A DNA stretch of 64,000 nucleotides from LD21 sp963715785 (lineage in GTDB: Bacteria; Bacteroidota; Bacteroidia; Bacteroidales; VadinHA17). Positions 1-9,313 of the stretch are shown in pieces. The position numbers and the translations under genes were made by a program. The notes under the pieces were generated by a model. The model was not told where the DNA came from, did not search any database, and saw nothing but the letters and a program-made list of their open reading frames with translations. How positions within the stretch are numbered: position 1 is the first letter of the stretch; the number at the start of each line of letters is the position of its first letter. The stretch is from positions 4,774,001 through 4,838,000 of the forward strand of contig OY970276.1 of the NCBI GenBank assembly GCA_963715785.1, given 5' to 3'.

Positions 1-504
1 AAAACTCTTGTCACTTTTCTTAAGTCAAAGATGGGAATTAAAATTACCGGATTTATTCCAAATCACTGGCACAACGATTGTATGGGTGGTTTAGCATATT
101 TGCAGAGTCAATCGGTTGAATCATATGCAAACCAAAAAACTATTGAGATAGCTGCAATCAAAAACCTGCCAATACCTGCCCACGGGTTTAAGGATTCTAT
201 TCAGCTTACGCTTGGTGACAAAATGATTTACTGCTACTTCCCCGGAGCTGCGCATTCACTCGACAATATTGTGGTATGGATACCAGCGGAGAAAATCCTT
301 TTTCCGGGATGCATGTGCAAAAGCCTGGATTCAGATAATCTTGGAAATGTTGCAGACGGAGATCCGACCAGCTATCCCGGAACCATAGAGAAAGTAATTG
401 AAAAATTCAAGTCTGCAACGATAGTAATACCTGGACATGGGCGTATAGGAGGTATGGATCTGTTGCAGCATACCAAAGACTTGGCGGACAGATATAAAAA
501 ATAG
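1..504 (+). CDS. Subclass B1 metallo-beta-lactamase, CcrA/CfiA-like (5' end outside window)
   Basis: The frame is open from base 1, so the signal peptide and N-terminal strands lie upstream of the window; the ATG at 31 is internal. Counting from that Met, all B1 zinc ligands are visible: H12, H14 and D16 (HWHNDC), H75 (GAAHSLDN), C94 (GCMC) and H136 (PGHG). The order and spacing, the SYANQKT segment and the LGN loop resemble Bacteroides CcrA/CfiA more than B2 or B3 enzymes. Members of this family hydrolyse beta-lactams including carbapenems in the periplasm using two zinc ions. It faces the GH16 gene tail to tail with a 9-base gap. Family call is secure; substrate range cannot be read from sequence. 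Confidence 0.9.
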   Translation, partial: KTLVTFLKSKMGIKITGFIPNHWHNDCMGGLAYLQSQSVESYANQKTIEIAAIKNLPIPAHGFKDSIQLTLGDKMIYCYFPGAAHSLDNIVVWIPAEKILFPGCMCKSLDSDNLGNVADGDPTSYPGTIEKVIEKFKSATIVIPGHGRIGGMDLLQHTKDLADRYKK

Positions 505-513
505 CAGTGCAGA

Positions 514-1275
514 CTATTCTGCGACTTTCTTATAAACCCTTACATAATCAACGAAAACTGTGTCGGGAAATACAGTTGCTAAATCAGGATTTTTTGGCCA
601 ATCGCCTCCTATTGCCAGGTTGAGAATGATATACTGAGGCTTATGAAATGCTTCGGTATTGTTAATTCCATCTTTAATGTCTACTTCCCAGTATTTATTG
701 CCGTCAAGCAGTAACCTGACAGATTCCTTATCCCATTCAATTGCATAATCATGATATTTTGTAACATCACAAGGCGTTGCAGTTCCTGAAGAAACATGCT
801 TTTCATTGAACCAATGCAGGGTTCCATGCAGGAGATTCTCATTATTTATATGTTCCATTATATCTATCTCACCGCATTTTGGCCATCCGACAGTATGAAT
901 GTTCTGACCAAGCATCCAGAATGCCGGCCACATCCCCTGGCCTGACGGCAGCTTCATCCTGGCTTCAATTTTACCGTATGTGAAGCTAGCCTTTCCATCG
1001 GTGACAAGACTAGCTGAAGTGTAGTTTGCATTCCTGTATAACTCTTTCCGCCCTATTATCAATAGGTTGCCATTCATGACCCTTTCATTTTCAATGCGTT
1101 GCCTGGTGTAATACTGAAGCTCATTGTTTCTAATAAATCCGGTTTCATTGCCCCATTTTGCACTATCGGGTAATCCGCTGTAATTAAATTCATCGGACCA
1201 GACAAGTTTCCATTCCTGTTCATTCTTCAGGCCTGAGCAGGCAAAGAGGCAGAGTAAAAGGATTAACGCATTCAT
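514..1275 (-). CDS. Glycoside hydrolase family 16 lipoprotein (beta-glucanase/laminarinase-like)
   Basis: The 253-residue protein starts with a short hydrophobic segment ending in LFAC, a lipobox with Cys13, so it is probably a surface or periplasmic lipoprotein. The rest is one GH16 beta-jellyroll domain. The catalytic motif GEIDIMEH lies at 135-142, with E136 as expected nucleophile and E141 as acid/base, preceded by the usual FWMLG segment. GH16 enzymes with this motif cleave beta-1,3 or mixed beta-1,3/1,4-glucans. No carbohydrate-binding module is present. It lies 39 bases downstream of a truncated glycosidase-like gene on the same strand and may be cotranscribed with it. Substrate is inferred from family only. 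Confidence 0.88.
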   Translation of the reverse strand: MNALILLLCLFACSGLKNEQEWKLVWSDEFNYSGLPDSAKWGNETGFIRNNELQYYTRQRIENERVMNGNLLIIGRKELYRNANYTSASLVTDGKASFTYGKIEARMKLPSGQGMWPAFWMLGQNIHTVGWPKCGEIDIMEHINNENLLHGTLHWFNEKHVSSGTATPCDVTKYHDYAIEWDKESVRLLLDGNKYWEVDIKDGINNTEAFHKPQYIILNLAIGGDWPKNPDLATVFPDTVFVDYVRVYKKVAE

Positions 1276-1314
1276 ATTTCAGATTATTTATTTAGGTAAA
1301 GTTATAAATATCTT

Positions 1315-2373
1315 TTAATCCAGAGCCGAAGGCATCTGATGAACAGATAACCACCAGTGCATCCCAAGATGGTATTTTCCAAACCAACTGTTGTAGGTTA
1401 TACCCGATTCAGCCGGAACTAATTCGCTTCCAACCTGAATTTTCGTGAAGTACTGTGAAAGTATCTGGTTTTGTTCAACACTAAAGCCCTGAGAATAGGC
1501 ACCAGAACCGAAAACGCTTCCGCTTATAGTATTCCAGTAATTTTCCCAGTTCTTTTTACTTGCTGCTTCAGTCTCTCCAAAATTCTGGATTCTTCCATTC
1601 TCCGGATTATTCAGGAACTGGCATGAAAATGAGTATACGGAATCCTCACGTTCTGGTTCCAGATAGTATAGATTCCGGGTGGATTTCTTCAACATGGCAT
1701 TGTTTTTCCAGATAAGGACAGTATAATTTTTTTTTATTCCCTTTCTACTGAATATCACAACATTATTGGTGTCAGACAGAATTCTGACAGCATCCTCAGA
1801 AGGGAGATTGAAATAATCGACTGCCGGAGATTCTACATCCGCAAAAGATAATTTTATCCTGATCCGTTTCGCCTCTAACAGATCCGAGACAATCTTTACT
1901 GAAATCATATCATAATCGGGATGACAAACGGTCTTAATATGCACCGGCAGCTTCTCAATTTTAAAACGGCTGTTTATCTCACCAGTCCACAGATCAAGAT
2001 ACTGAACGGGATCCTCAATATCACCGGCATTTATAGCTTTCCCATTATCCTTTTCAATGTATAATCCGATAGTACAGAGCTGAGTCGCACCGGGCGATTT
2101 CAGATCAGCTTCCGGAAACCAGTTCCACTCAGCGAGGGTTTTTAGAAAGGTTCCACCACAATAAAAATCAGGGAATGACTGCAGCCCGGTAATATCCGTT
2201 GTGAAGGAAAATTCGCCGTTGCCAACAGTCAATGGCCTCATGGAATTTATGGCCGAATTTACGATATCGCTCCCGTTAACCAGTGTGTGACGCAGCGACA
2301 GAGGAATCTGACCGCTTGTATTTGTGAAGACAGCCAGGATTAACATCAGCAGAAAGGCAAGCTTATCCTTCAT
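1315..2373 (-). pseudogene. Truncated six-hairpin glycosidase-like gene (N-terminal half only)
   Basis: The 352-residue frame begins with a signal peptide ending near SGQ and continues as the N-terminal beta-sandwich region of secreted Bacteroidetes glycosidase-like proteins of roughly 700 residues. Near the end it reaches the linker into the (alpha/alpha) barrel (TYNSWFGKYHLGMHWW), then diverges and stops eleven residues later. The whole catalytic barrel is missing and cannot fit in the 39 bases before the GH16 gene, so a deletion is likely. The remaining frame is intact. It could still make a secreted fragment. Family assignment rests on the recognisable linker and is moderately sure; exact GH family is not. 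Confidence 0.6.
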
Positions 2374-2472
2374 AGTCGTTATTGCAAAAAGCGAATAAAG
2401 TTATGGGTTTTTGTCAATTATTTTTGACAGCTTTGATTTTCGAAAATCAGAAATCGCTTAACAGGTCATATT

Positions 2473-3588
2473 ATGGATGCAGATATTACAATAATTGGTG
2501 CTGGAGTGGTTGGTCTCGCTATAGCTGAAAAGGTTTCTGAGACACACCATGATGTTTTCCTGATCGAAAAGCATCCCACTTTCGGACAGGAGACCAGCAG
2601 CCGTAACAGCGAAGTTATACACGCCGGAATATATTATACGGCAGGAAGCCTGAAAGCGAAGCTCTGCATCGAAGGTAAGTGGCTTCTTTATGATTATTGC
2701 CGGAAGTATGGCGTGCCATTTAATAATTGCGGAAAACTGATCGTAGCAACTTCCGAAGCCGAGATTTCAATAATTGAAGGTATCCGGAAGACTGCGATCG
2801 GCAACGGGGTTGATGACCTGCAGGTTCTGGGAATTGAGCAGATAAAGGAACTTGAACCAAACATCTTCGCTTTGAAGGCTCTTTTTTCTCCATCAACAGG
2901 AATCATTGACTCTCATAAGCTTATGAAGCAATATGAGAACAATTGTATCAACAATGGATGTCAGATTGCCTATGGTTCGGAAGTAACCGGTATCAGCCGC
3001 ATCATTAACGGCTATAAGATCCTCTTGTCCGATGCTGATAAAAAGGAATACACCTTTACGAGCAGAATAGTTATAAATTCAGCCGGTCTTACGGCTGATA
3101 AAGTGTCAGAGATGGTTGGTATTAACGATGATAATCTTAAGATACTTTTCTGCAAAGGGGAATATTTCAGAATAAATCCTCCTAAAAACAGGCTTATCCG
3201 AAGGCTTGTATATCCGGTACCGCATCCGAATATGGAAGGGATAGGAATTCATGTCACTATCGATATGGGCGGAGGAGTAAAGCTTGGTCCCGATGTAAAA
3301 TATCTTGAATCAAACATTTACGACTACCGGTTAACTCCATCAAAACAGGAAGCATTTTATATATCTGCTAAAAAGTTCCTTCCATTTCTTGAATACGATG
3401 ATATTGCCCCGGAAATGGCGGGTATCCGTCCCAAGATACAGAAGCCTGGAGAGCCGCTGAGAGATTTTTATATAAGGGAAGAGACTGATAGGGGATTTCC
3501 CGGCTTCATTAACCTTATTGGGATGGAGTCACCCGGTCTGACGTCATCGCTGGCAATAGCAAAACATGTTGCAGGAATGATCAGATAA
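2473..3588 (+). CDS. lhgO: L-2-hydroxyglutarate dehydrogenase/oxidase family FAD enzyme
   Basis: The 371-residue protein is a single DAO-fold flavoprotein. The dinucleotide-binding motif IGAGVVG lies at residues 8-14, followed by the family signature SSRNSEVIHAGIYY near 42-55 and a C-terminal segment AGIRPKIQ typical of LhgO/L2HGDH. The family oxidises L-2-hydroxyglutarate to 2-oxoglutarate, passing electrons to the quinone pool or oxygen, and so repairs a toxic by-product of central metabolism. Start is the ATG at 2473, 99 bases from the divergent truncated glycosidase gene. It converges on uvrB. Related DAO enzymes (glycerol-3-phosphate dehydrogenase) are less likely given the signature. 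Confidence 0.85.
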   Translation: MDADITIIGAGVVGLAIAEKVSETHHDVFLIEKHPTFGQETSSRNSEVIHAGIYYTAGSLKAKLCIEGKWLLYDYCRKYGVPFNNCGKLIVATSEAEISIIEGIRKTAIGNGVDDLQVLGIEQIKELEPNIFALKALFSPSTGIIDSHKLMKQYENNCINNGCQIAYGSEVTGISRIINGYKILLSDADKKEYTFTSRIVINSAGLTADKVSEMVGINDDNLKILFCKGEYFRINPPKNRLIRRLVYPVPHPNMEGIGIHVTIDMGGGVKLGPDVKYLESNIYDYRLTPSKQEAFYISAKKFLPFLEYDDIAPEMAGIRPKIQKPGEPLRDFYIREETDRGFPGFINLIGMESPGLTSSLAIAKHVAGMIR

Positions 3589-3603
3589 GCCTGTTAGTAA
3601 ATA

Positions 3604-3645
3604 AATGCTGATATAAAGTCTGACAAATATTATATCGTCAGCATT
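3604..3645. terminator. Hairpin between convergent lhgO and uvrB
   Basis: An 8-bp stem AATGCTGA/TCAGCATT is extended inward by TATAA/TTATA with a 3-base bulge (TCG) on the 3' side. It sits between the two convergent stop codons. There is no clear U-tract on either strand, so a role as bidirectional terminator is only suggested by position. Confidence 0.35.
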
Positions 3646-3678
3646 GCAGCTTAGAGGACGATAATTATGAAAATATCA

Positions 3679-5694
3679 TCAGTTTTTGTTTCTGAGAAGA
3701 TTCTGCAGGTCAGCCATCTCATCTCTGAATCTGGCAGCTTCTATGAAATCAAGCTCGGCTGCGGCTTTTTCCATTCCTTTTCTTGATTTCTCAATTGCTT
3801 TTTCAAGCGCTTCCCTGTTCATATATTTTATTACCGGATCTGCGGCTATATCAGGTCTTTCAGGTTCGATATAAACTTTCGCAGCATATCCCTTGCGTCC
3901 CAGTCCGCTAAGCACAGATCCTGTTTTCCTGATGATCTGAGCCGGGGTAATGCCCATTTCCTCATTGTATTTCAGCTGCTTGCTTCTTCTTCTGTTCGTC
4001 TCATCAATGGTCTGCTTCATGCTCCTGGTTATCACATCGGCATACATTATAACCTTTCCGTTAAGATTTCGAGCTGCCCTTCCTGCCGTTTGAGTCAGGG
4101 AGCGGGCGGATCTTAGAAATCCTTCCTTATCCGCATCAAGGATTGCGACCAGGGAGACCTCCGGGAGATCGAGACCTTCTCTTAACAGGTTCACTCCGAC
4201 AAGTACATCGATAGCCCCTGTACGAAGCTCCTCCATGATGTCGATCCTCTCCAGCGTCTCAATGTCCGAATGTATATAACTGCATTTAATATTATATTTG
4301 ATAAGGTATGTTGAAAGCTCTTCAGCCATTCTTTTGGTAATGGTTGTCACAAGAGTCCGTTCGCCGGATTTTGCCCTTGCACGTATCTCCCCCATCAGGT
4401 TGTCTATCTGGTTAAGGCTTGGACGCACCTCTATTGGCGGATCCAGAAGTCCTGTTGGCCTTATTACCTGATCAACAAAGACACCTTCACTTTTTTCGAG
4501 TTCATAATCTGCAGGGGTGGCACTGACGAATATCGTCTGTCCGGTGAGTGATTCAAATTCTTCTATCCTCATTGGCCTGTTATCCAGTGCAGCCGGCAGT
4601 CTGAAACCGTATTCCACCAGCGTCTGTTTTCTCGAATGATCACCGCCGAACATAGCTCTTACCTGAGGTATACTGACATGACTTTCATCAATAACTGTTA
4701 TGAAGTCCTTTGGAAAATAATCGAGCAGGCAAAAAGGTCTTGTACCAGCCTTTCTCCCGTCAAAATAACGGGAATAGTTTTCAATGCCGCTGCAATATCC
4801 AAGCTCCTTGATCATCTCAAGGTCATACAGGACTCGTTGTTCCAGTCGTTTTGCCTCTTCTCTTTTGCCTATCTCATTAAAATATGTAACCTGACGCATC
4901 ATATCGTCCTGGATTTCGCTGATGGCCATATTTATTCTTTCCCTGGTCGTAACAAAAATATTTGCAGGATAGACGATATATTCATTGAGGATTTCAAGTC
5001 TGTGGCCTGTAAGCGGATCGAAAGTATTCAGCTCTTCAATCTCGTCGCCCAAAAAAATCACCCTCACAGCTATATCGGCATATGCCGGAAAAATATCGAT
5101 TGTATCACCGCGAACGCGGAACGTACCGTGTTTGAATTCGAGCTCATTTCTTGAATACAGGCTGTCAACAAGCTTTCGGAGAAGGACATTTCTTCCAATC
5201 AGCTGGCCTTTCCGTATATGCACGGTATTAGAATGAAAATCATCAGGGTTCCCAATGCCATAGATACATGAAACTGAGGAGACGACAATTACGTCAGTCC
5301 TGCCTGAAAGTAATGAGGAGGTAGCGCTGAGCCGCAGCTTTTCGATCTCCTCGTTTATAGATAGATCTTTTTCAATATAGGTATCTGAAACAGGAAGGTA
5401 AGCTTCAGGCTGGTAATAATCGTAATAGGAAACAAAATATTCGACCCTGTTTTCAGGAAAAAACTGTTTGAATTCACCATAGAGCTGTGCAGCCAGTGTT
5501 TTATTATGGCTTAAAACGAGGACCGGACGGTTCACTTTCTCTATCACATTTGCGATGGTGAAGGTCTTACCCGAACCTGTAACTCCAAGAAGTGTCTGAA
5601 ATGGGATTCCCTTATCAAGTCCTTCCACGAGCTGTCTTATAGCTTCGGGCTGGTCACCTGTGGGCTGGAAATCCGATACGAGCTTGAAATCCAT
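3679..5694 (-). CDS. uvrB: Excinuclease ABC subunit B
   Basis: UvrB is the helicase-like damage verifier of nucleotide excision repair, working with UvrA and UvrC. The 671-residue length is normal. Walker A GVTGSGKT is at 37-44, the beta-hairpin that clamps DNA contains YYDYYQPEAYLP near 90-101, the helicase motif VGVNLLREGLD and the arginine-rich QTAGRAARN segment are present, and a C-terminal UVR coiled hairpin (AAAELDFIEAARFRDEM) ends the protein. No helicase motif is missing. It follows rpoD on the same strand but a terminator separates them, so it probably has its own promoter in the 221-base gap. Confidence 0.98.
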   Translation of the reverse strand: MDFKLVSDFQPTGDQPEAIRQLVEGLDKGIPFQTLLGVTGSGKTFTIANVIEKVNRPVLVLSHNKTLAAQLYGEFKQFFPENRVEYFVSYYDYYQPEAYLPVSDTYIEKDLSINEEIEKLRLSATSSLLSGRTDVIVVSSVSCIYGIGNPDDFHSNTVHIRKGQLIGRNVLLRKLVDSLYSRNELEFKHGTFRVRGDTIDIFPAYADIAVRVIFLGDEIEELNTFDPLTGHRLEILNEYIVYPANIFVTTRERINMAISEIQDDMMRQVTYFNEIGKREEAKRLEQRVLYDLEMIKELGYCSGIENYSRYFDGRKAGTRPFCLLDYFPKDFITVIDESHVSIPQVRAMFGGDHSRKQTLVEYGFRLPAALDNRPMRIEEFESLTGQTIFVSATPADYELEKSEGVFVDQVIRPTGLLDPPIEVRPSLNQIDNLMGEIRARAKSGERTLVTTITKRMAEELSTYLIKYNIKCSYIHSDIETLERIDIMEELRTGAIDVLVGVNLLREGLDLPEVSLVAILDADKEGFLRSARSLTQTAGRAARNLNGKVIMYADVITRSMKQTIDETNRRRSKQLKYNEEMGITPAQIIRKTGSVLSGLGRKGYAAKVYIEPERPDIAADPVIKYMNREALEKAIEKSRKGMEKAAAELDFIEAARFRDEMADLQNLLRNKN

Positions 5695-5866
5695 ATGTTC
5701 TGTTTCAGTAAAAAAGAATACAAAATTACTAAAAAGAAGACTATATCTAACTGCCTGGCGAAGTCTTCTGTCTTCGTAATAAGAAATGCAGTTCTACGAT
5801 AAGCAAAAGCGATGTTTAAAAGTTTCGTTTAGCATCTGTATTGTAATGTCTGCGGACTTTGATTAA

Positions 5867-5896
5867 TAAAAAAAGGTGCTCTTTCAGAAGCACCTT
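5867..5896 (-). terminator. Rho-independent terminator of rpoD
   Basis: On the minus strand an 8-bp perfect stem AAGGTGCT/AGCACCTT with an 8-base loop is followed immediately by a run of seven T. The stem starts 19 bases after the rpoD stop codon. This is a textbook intrinsic terminator and implies uvrB is transcribed separately. Confidence 0.85.
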
Positions 5897-5915
5897 CAGT
5901 TTACTATTCGGTTTT

Positions 5916-6776
5916 CTAACCTAAATAACCTTTTAATAACCTGCTGCGAGATGTGTGTCGAAGCCGTCTGATAGCTTTTTCCTTTATCTGGCGCACCCTT
6001 TCACGGGTAAGACCGAATTTTTCACCAATTTCCTCGAGGGTCATCTCCTGGCATCCTATGCCGAAGAAGAATCTTATAATATCCCTCTCTCTTTCGGTGA
6101 GAGTGGCCAGAGCACGGTAAATCTCTCTCGAGAGAGATTCGTCCATCAGTAGCTTATCTGCAACCGGCGAATCAGAATTTGTGAGTACATCAAGTAAGCT
6201 GTTATCCTCACCTTCAATAAAAGGAGCATCAACAGAAACATGTCTTCCTGACACTTTAAGTGTATCTGTTACCTTTTCCTTGGGCAGTTCCAGAACGTCA
6301 GCCAGCTCTTCCGGAGAAGGAGTTCTCTCATTCTCCTGTTCAAACTTTGAAAAAGCTTTGTTGATCTTATTCAGGGAACCTACCTGGTTAAGCGGTAATC
6401 TTACGATTCTTGACTGTTCCGCGAGCGCCTGAAGGATAGATTGTCTTATCCACCATACAGCATAGGAGATGAACTTAAAACCACGTGTTTCATCAAACTT
6501 CTCGGCCGCTTTTATAAGGCCAAGATTTCCTTCGTTGATAAGATCGGGAAGACTAAGTCCCTGGTTTTGATATTGTTTTGCAACAGAAACAACAAAACGT
6601 AAATTTGCTTTGGTGAGTTTCTCTAGAGCAGCTCTGTCGCCTTTCTTTATCCTTTGAGCCAATTCAACCTCTTCTTCCACCGATATCAACTCTTCCTTAC
6701 CAATCTCCTGCAAATATTTGTCGAGTGACGCACTCTCTCTGTTTGTTATGGATTTGGTAATCTTTAGCTGTCTCAT
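5916..6776 (-). CDS. rpoD: Primary sigma factor RpoD/SigA (short Bacteroidetes type)
   Basis: Housekeeping sigma factor directing RNA polymerase to promoters. The protein has region 1.2 (SLDKYLQEIG), region 2 (LRFVVSVAKQYQNQGL, then the promoter-melting segment GFKFISYAVWWIRQSI), region 3, and region 4 with the C-terminal helix-turn-helix TLEEIGEKFGLTRERVRQI. Region 1.1 is absent, as is usual for the ~286-residue Bacteroidetes enzyme. The frame is open 18 codons further upstream, but the ATG at 6776 is chosen because MRQLKITKSITNRES is the conserved N-terminus and a GGGAGG element precedes it. The HtrA gene lies 133 bases upstream on the same strand. Confidence 0.97.
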   Translation of the reverse strand: MRQLKITKSITNRESASLDKYLQEIGKEELISVEEEVELAQRIKKGDRAALEKLTKANLRFVVSVAKQYQNQGLSLPDLINEGNLGLIKAAEKFDETRGFKFISYAVWWIRQSILQALAEQSRIVRLPLNQVGSLNKINKAFSKFEQENERTPSPEELADVLELPKEKVTDTLKVSGRHVSVDAPFIEGEDNSLLDVLTNSDSPVADKLLMDESLSREIYRALATLTERERDIIRFFFGIGCQEMTLEEIGEKFGLTRERVRQIKEKAIRRLRHTSRSRLLKGYLG

Positions 6777-6780
6777 TATA

Positions 6781-6786
6781 CCTCCC
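6781..6786 (-). promoter_or_regulatory. Strong Shine-Dalgarno element before rpoD
   Basis: The minus-strand sequence GGGAGG stands four bases before the rpoD ATG. Most genes here have no such element, as expected for Bacteroidota, where the anti-Shine-Dalgarno is largely unused. It supports the start choice and may be regulatory. Confidence 0.6.
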
Positions 6787-6909
6787 AAAAAAATTTCCGC
6801 AAAGATATTGCTTTTATTATGTAATAACAAGGATTATCCACAAATGTTGTGAAAAGGGGATTTATTTTTATAAATCCCCTGTATAATAATGAATTATGAA
6901 ATGGAAGAA

Positions 6910-8358
6910 TTAATTCCCAAACTGGTAGTTAAGTACTGTCCCATCAGGAAGAAGTCCTTCTATTGATTTCAGCTTTGTTCCATTATCTGAATTGTCCTTT
7001 ACGTCCTGGGCCGATTTTACTTTCTTGCCATTTACACTAAGAATAACATAGCCCGGGCCCATACCGATGTCCTTGAATTTTCCCTTATTCACTTCTTTGA
7101 CTTTAACGCCATAATCAATATTAAGGGCACCCATCTCATCTGAGCTCAGTGGAGTCACTGTGGCACCAAACACTTCATCGGTAGCTTCTTCCATGGCCGG
7201 AGTAACAACTTTTGTATTTCCTGCCATATTCTTCATTATCAGAGAAACTGTGTTCTCTTTACCATTCCTGTAATAGGTGATTTCAGCCTTATCTCCCGGC
7301 CGTTTTTCTCCTACATGTTCCTGTAAATCAGATACACTGTTTATTTTGTCTCCGTCAAACTTGACAATTACGTCATTTGCCTTCAACCCTGCCTCTTTAG
7401 CTGCTCCCTGGTCAAGGACTCTTGTTATCATAGCACCCTGAACAGCAGGAAGATCTAATTTCTGGGCGTCCTCTGACTCTACATCCTTTATATTAACCCC
7501 GATAAGTGCTCTTTGAACCTCACCGTATTTTTTGAGATCATCCACAACTTTCCTTACAATTGAAACCGGTATGGCAAAGGAGTTGCCTGAATAAGCACCG
7601 TTTGGTGAAAGAATTGCAGAGGTTATTCCAACCAGCAGTCCCTTTGTATCGACCAGGGCTCCGCCGCTGTTTCCCATATTGAGCGCGGCATCAGTCTGAA
7701 TGAATGATTCAACGCTGTAGGGGCCATCATTTAAATCCAGACTTCTTCCCTTTGCACTTACAATACCTGCAGTTACAGTGGATGTAAGATTGAAGGGGTT
7801 TCCGACAGCCAATACCCATTCACCCAACCGTAGATGGTCAGAGTCACCGTATTTCATAAACGGAAGATTATCAGCATTTATTTTAAGCAGGGCTATATCG
7901 CTGCCCGGGTCACGTCCAACAACCTTTGCCGTAAAAGTTCTTTTGTCATTTAATGTAACATCAACAGATTCAGCATTTTCGACTACATGGTTATTTGTGA
8001 TGATGTAACCATCACTCGAAATTATAACTCCTGAGCCATAGCCGCTTACTTCTCTTGGATGGGCATTACGTTCACCATAGAAAAAATCCATGACAGGATT
8101 ATCAGGTGCTCCCATCATTTTAACGTGAACATGGACTACTGCATGAACTGCCAGTTCAGCCGCATATGTGAAATCGATCTGTCCCTCCTGTGTCTCAAGT
8201 GAGGTCAGATATGCTCTTGCATTTTGCAGTTCAACGCCGGAACTATCCTTTGCAACTGCCATCGATGGTTTAACCATCATCCTGGTGTAAGCAAACAATG
8301 CTATTGATGCTCCCAATAGGCCCATAAATAAAGCGCCTAATAAATACTTTCCTTTCAT
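6910..8358 (-). CDS. HtrA/DegP-family periplasmic serine protease
   Basis: Envelope quality-control protease that degrades misfolded periplasmic proteins. The 482-residue protein has an N-terminal membrane-spanning or signal segment (residues 5-24), a trypsin-like domain with catalytic H124 (NNHVV), D154 (SDIALL) and S231 (GNSGGAL), and two PDZ domains at about 270-370 and 390-480. All triad residues are present, so it should be active. It is divergent from dapF and 133 bases upstream of rpoD. DegP, DegQ and DegS cannot be separated by sequence reading alone; two PDZ domains argue against DegS. Confidence 0.93.
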   Translation of the reverse strand: MKGKYLLGALFMGLLGASIALFAYTRMMVKPSMAVAKDSSGVELQNARAYLTSLETQEGQIDFTYAAELAVHAVVHVHVKMMGAPDNPVMDFFYGERNAHPREVSGYGSGVIISSDGYIITNNHVVENAESVDVTLNDKRTFTAKVVGRDPGSDIALLKINADNLPFMKYGDSDHLRLGEWVLAVGNPFNLTSTVTAGIVSAKGRSLDLNDGPYSVESFIQTDAALNMGNSGGALVDTKGLLVGITSAILSPNGAYSGNSFAIPVSIVRKVVDDLKKYGEVQRALIGVNIKDVESEDAQKLDLPAVQGAMITRVLDQGAAKEAGLKANDVIVKFDGDKINSVSDLQEHVGEKRPGDKAEITYYRNGKENTVSLIMKNMAGNTKVVTPAMEEATDEVFGATVTPLSSDEMGALNIDYGVKVKEVNKGKFKDIGMGPGYVILSVNGKKVKSAQDVKDNSDNGTKLKSIEGLLPDGTVLNYQFGN

Positions 8359-8536
8359 GATTTTCTGTTTTTAAATTTTAATTTTCCTTTTGTTGCCGGT
8401 TACAGTTTGTTTACTATCCCTTCACAAAAGTTTAATATCTTTATAACCTAATTAATAGACTTTTGTTTTACAAAGATCATGCATTTTTCGAATGATCTTC
8501 AAGAATTTACAAAGATTTAACGACACTTTAACAGGT

Positions 8537-9313
8537 ATGATAATAGTATTTAACAAATATCAGGGAACAGGTAACGATTTCATAATTATTGATAACCGGA
8601 ATGGCGGTTTCGACCCCGAGAATTCCGCGCTTATCAAAAAACTTTGTGACCGGAGATTTGGAATAGGCGCTGACGGATTGGTACTTATAGGCAGCAGTGA
8701 GCAGTATGACTTTGAAATGAAATATTTTAATTCTGATGGGTTTGAAAGCACAATGTGCGGAAATGGAGGCAGATGCTCTTCAGCATATGCAATGAGGGCA
8801 GGCATCGCTGGTGAAAGACTCTCTTTCAAAACTGTTGACGGCGTACATAAAGCAGTCGCAGATGCAGGCCTGATAAGGCTTCAGATGAATAATGTAAACG
8901 ATACGCGCATAGTCAGCGGAAATAATTTTATCAATACCGGATCGCCTCATTGCATTGTGTTTCAGAAAGATATAGACAAGCTTGACATTAATGCCGAGGG
9001 CAAGAAATTAAGGTGGTCCAACGACTTTGCCCCTGAAGGCACAAATGTCAATTTTGTTGAAGTCATGGAAAATGGCATCTATGTAAGAACATTTGAGAGA
9101 GGCGTCGAAGAGGAAACACTTTCCTGCGGAACCGGTGTAACAGCTTCTGCCATAGCTTCAGTGCTGGCAGGACAATTTGACACTATTCCTGTTAATGTAA
9201 AAACCAGGGGGGGAAATCTGTCAGTCTCTTTCAATATTGCCGGGAATAGTATTTGTGATATCTGGCTCTCAGGTCCTGCCACATATGTGTTTGAAGGGAT
9301 GATTGAGGTGTGA
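8537..9313 (+). CDS. dapF: Diaminopimelate epimerase
   Basis: Converts LL- to meso-diaminopimelate for lysine and peptidoglycan synthesis. The two cysteines acting as base and acid are visible: C74 in MCGNGGRC and C197 in SCGTGV, in the two pseudo-symmetric halves, and the N-terminal signature KYQGTGNDF is at 7-15. The frame is open 15 codons upstream, but the ATG at 8537 gives the standard N-terminus and a normal 258 residues. The stop codon lies inside a 7-base tandem repeat. rlmN and dacB follow on the same strand and may share a transcript. Confidence 0.96.
   Translation: MIIVFNKYQGTGNDFIIIDNRNGGFDPENSALIKKLCDRRFGIGADGLVLIGSSEQYDFEMKYFNSDGFESTMCGNGGRCSSAYAMRAGIAGERLSFKTVDGVHKAVADAGLIRLQMNNVNDTRIVSGNNFINTGSPHCIVFQKDIDKLDINAEGKKLRWSNDFAPEGTNVNFVEVMENGIYVRTFERGVEEETLSCGTGVTASAIASVLAGQFDTIPVNVKTRGGNLSVSFNIAGNSICDIWLSGPATYVFEGMIEV

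Noticed and set aside
4636..5154. 172-codon plus-strand frame within uvrB
   Set aside because: Antisense to conserved UvrB motifs; no recognisable protein features.
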